From the NCBI GenBank assembly GCA_020426065.1, contig JAGQQT010000201.1, forward strand, positions 1-7,301: a stretch of DNA of 7,301 nucleotides. Direction: 5' to 3'. The notes beneath the pieces were generated by a model. That model made no database searches and was not told the DNA's origin. It saw nothing but the letters and a program-made list of their open reading frames with translations. Both the position numbers and the translations under genes were made by a program. This stretch comes from Planctomycetaceae bacterium. GTDB taxonomy: Bacteria > Planctomycetota > Planctomycetia > Planctomycetales > Planctomycetaceae. Shown here piece after piece: positions 6,811 through 7,301 of this stretch; the stretch's first letter is position 1, and every line of letters begins with the position of its first letter.

Positions 6811-6844
6811 ACACTGGAATTGGCATAAATGAAAGTGCCTGCAT

Positions 6845-7301
6845 TCAGCTCTGTGCTGGCTCTTCTTTGGGTTTCTTCGGCTTCGGTTTATCCATCCTGA
6901 CTTCAGTGCCAGACATCAGATCATGGAGAGTTTTGCGATCTTTTCGGAATGCAGCCATCAGGATGCCAATTCCGGCCGTTAGAAAACAGGACAGAAACAC
7001 GAAAAACAGGTAACGTTTGACCGCCTGCCCCGTAGTAATCGGCTGACACTTCTCATCCTGGGCAACAAACAGGTGCATCGCTTTTTTCCCGGCAGTCGTC
7101 TGTTCTACACCGGATTCATTTTTCACAAAGTAAATCCCGATGACAATCATCGGAGGAATGTTGGTAACAAATGCTGTAATGATTTGTGCAGTCTGAGAAG
7201 TAAGATCCACATCAAAGCTGAATACGGTGTAGTAGATCATCCCCAGCACGGTTCCGTTCATAGCTGTCAGTAAAAGACCATCAATCACATACGCCATCGC
7301 G
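6845..7301 (-). CDS. RDD-family membrane protein, partial (5' end outside the window)
   Basis: RDD proteins are small polytopic membrane proteins of mostly unknown role; some members have been linked to ion transport. About 152 codons are present. Visible are the first membrane helix with the family IDG motif (VIDGLLL, just after the window edge), a second hydrophobic segment (TAQIITAFVTNIPPMIVIGIY), the loop with TTAGKKAMHLFV (usual form (A/T)T.GK...L.V), a Q.VKRYL segment (usual R.L.R), a third membrane helix (FLSCFLTAGIGILMAAF) and the closing LHDLMSGTEV (usual LHD...GT.V), which supplies the second conserved Asp. The family's leading Arg would be beyond 7301. The Met at 7297 is not the start: the reading frame stays open to the edge and the IDG helix normally has several residues before it. 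A Lys/Pro-rich tail ends the protein. It is 262 bases from the flagellar run, so probably a separate unit. Confidence 0.85.
   Translation of the reverse strand, partial: AMAYVIDGLLLTAMNGTVLGMIYYTVFSFDVDLTSQTAQIITAFVTNIPPMIVIGIYFVKNESGVEQTTAGKKAMHLFVAQDEKCQPITTGQAVKRYLFFVFLSCFLTAGIGILMAAFRKDRKTLHDLMSGTEVRMDKPKPKKPKEEPAQS

Larger units (their letters stand above)
6583..6844. other. Intergenic region between the RDD gene and the flagellar run
   Basis: These 262 bases hold no convincing gene on either strand. They contain a candidate minus-strand promoter (6755-6782), a dyad just upstream of it (6789-6810), a 10-base palindrome (6690-6699) and a GC-rich inverted repeat (6713-6730). Every junction downstream is 36-51 bases, so this long gap is the natural start of the flagellar transcript. 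No strong intrinsic terminator for the RDD gene was found: the only small hairpin after its stop (GGCA...TGCC, about 6822-6839) has four pairs and no T run. Confidence 0.7.

Noticed and set aside
6789..6839. Intrinsic terminator after the RDD gene
   Set aside because: Two small stems are possible (GGCA/TGCC and GTGCAA/TTGCAC), but neither is GC-rich nor followed by a T run.
6583..6844. A sigma54 (-24/-12) or sigma28 flagellar promoter ahead of the TPR gene
   Set aside because: Reading the minus strand through the interval gave no GG-N10-GC pair with proper context and no TAAA...GCCGATAA-like match; only the sigma70-type candidate remained.
6845..7297. Reading the RDD-family frame as a complete 150-residue protein starting at the Met at 7297
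   Set aside because: The frame is open to the window edge, and the RDD family normally has an Arg-containing stretch before the VIDG helix, so the start lies outside.

Overview
The window carries the proximal part of a flagellar basal-body operon, all on the minus strand. Read in the direction of transcription (from high to low coordinates), the order is: a large membrane-anchored tetratricopeptide-repeat (TPR) protein, a small helical FlgN-like protein, flgB, flgC, fliE, fliF and the start of fliG, which runs off the window at position 1. Before it, on the same strand, lies the 3' part of an RDD-family membrane protein gene that runs off the other end at 7301. No rRNA, tRNA, CRISPR array, insertion sequence or phage feature was seen.

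Organism: I infer a planctomycete, perhaps of the Gimesia/Rubinisphaera type. The reasons are a base composition that looks close to 50% GC by eye, divergent core flagellar proteins (FliF has a poorly conserved first ring-building segment; FlgB is 179 residues with a Pro/Gly/Ala-rich insert), and a large TPR protein ahead of flgB. This is a judgement from protein style, not from a search; another deep-branching Gram-negative phylum is possible.

Layout: 1-377 fliG (N-terminal 125 codons); 414-2033 fliF; 2085-2384 fliE; 2425-2826 flgC; 2867-3406 flgB; 3449-3907 FlgN-like gene; 3949-6582 TPR membrane protein; 6583-6844 a 262-base intergenic region with a candidate sigma70-type promoter, an operator-like dyad and further palindromes; 6845-7301 RDD-family gene (partial). 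The six junctions inside the cluster are all non-overlapping gaps of 36-51 bases, which fits one transcript starting in the 262-base region.

How it fits together: FliF forms the inner-membrane MS ring, FliG docks on its cytoplasmic tail as the switch/rotor ring, FliE joins the MS ring to the rod, and FlgB and FlgC are proximal rod subunits exported by the flagellar type III apparatus. The FlgN-like protein is a plausible export chaperone. The TPR protein has one N-terminal membrane anchor and about 820 residues of helical repeats. It is the least understood member and the best candidate for something new: a lineage-specific flagellar assembly or motor-scaffold factor.
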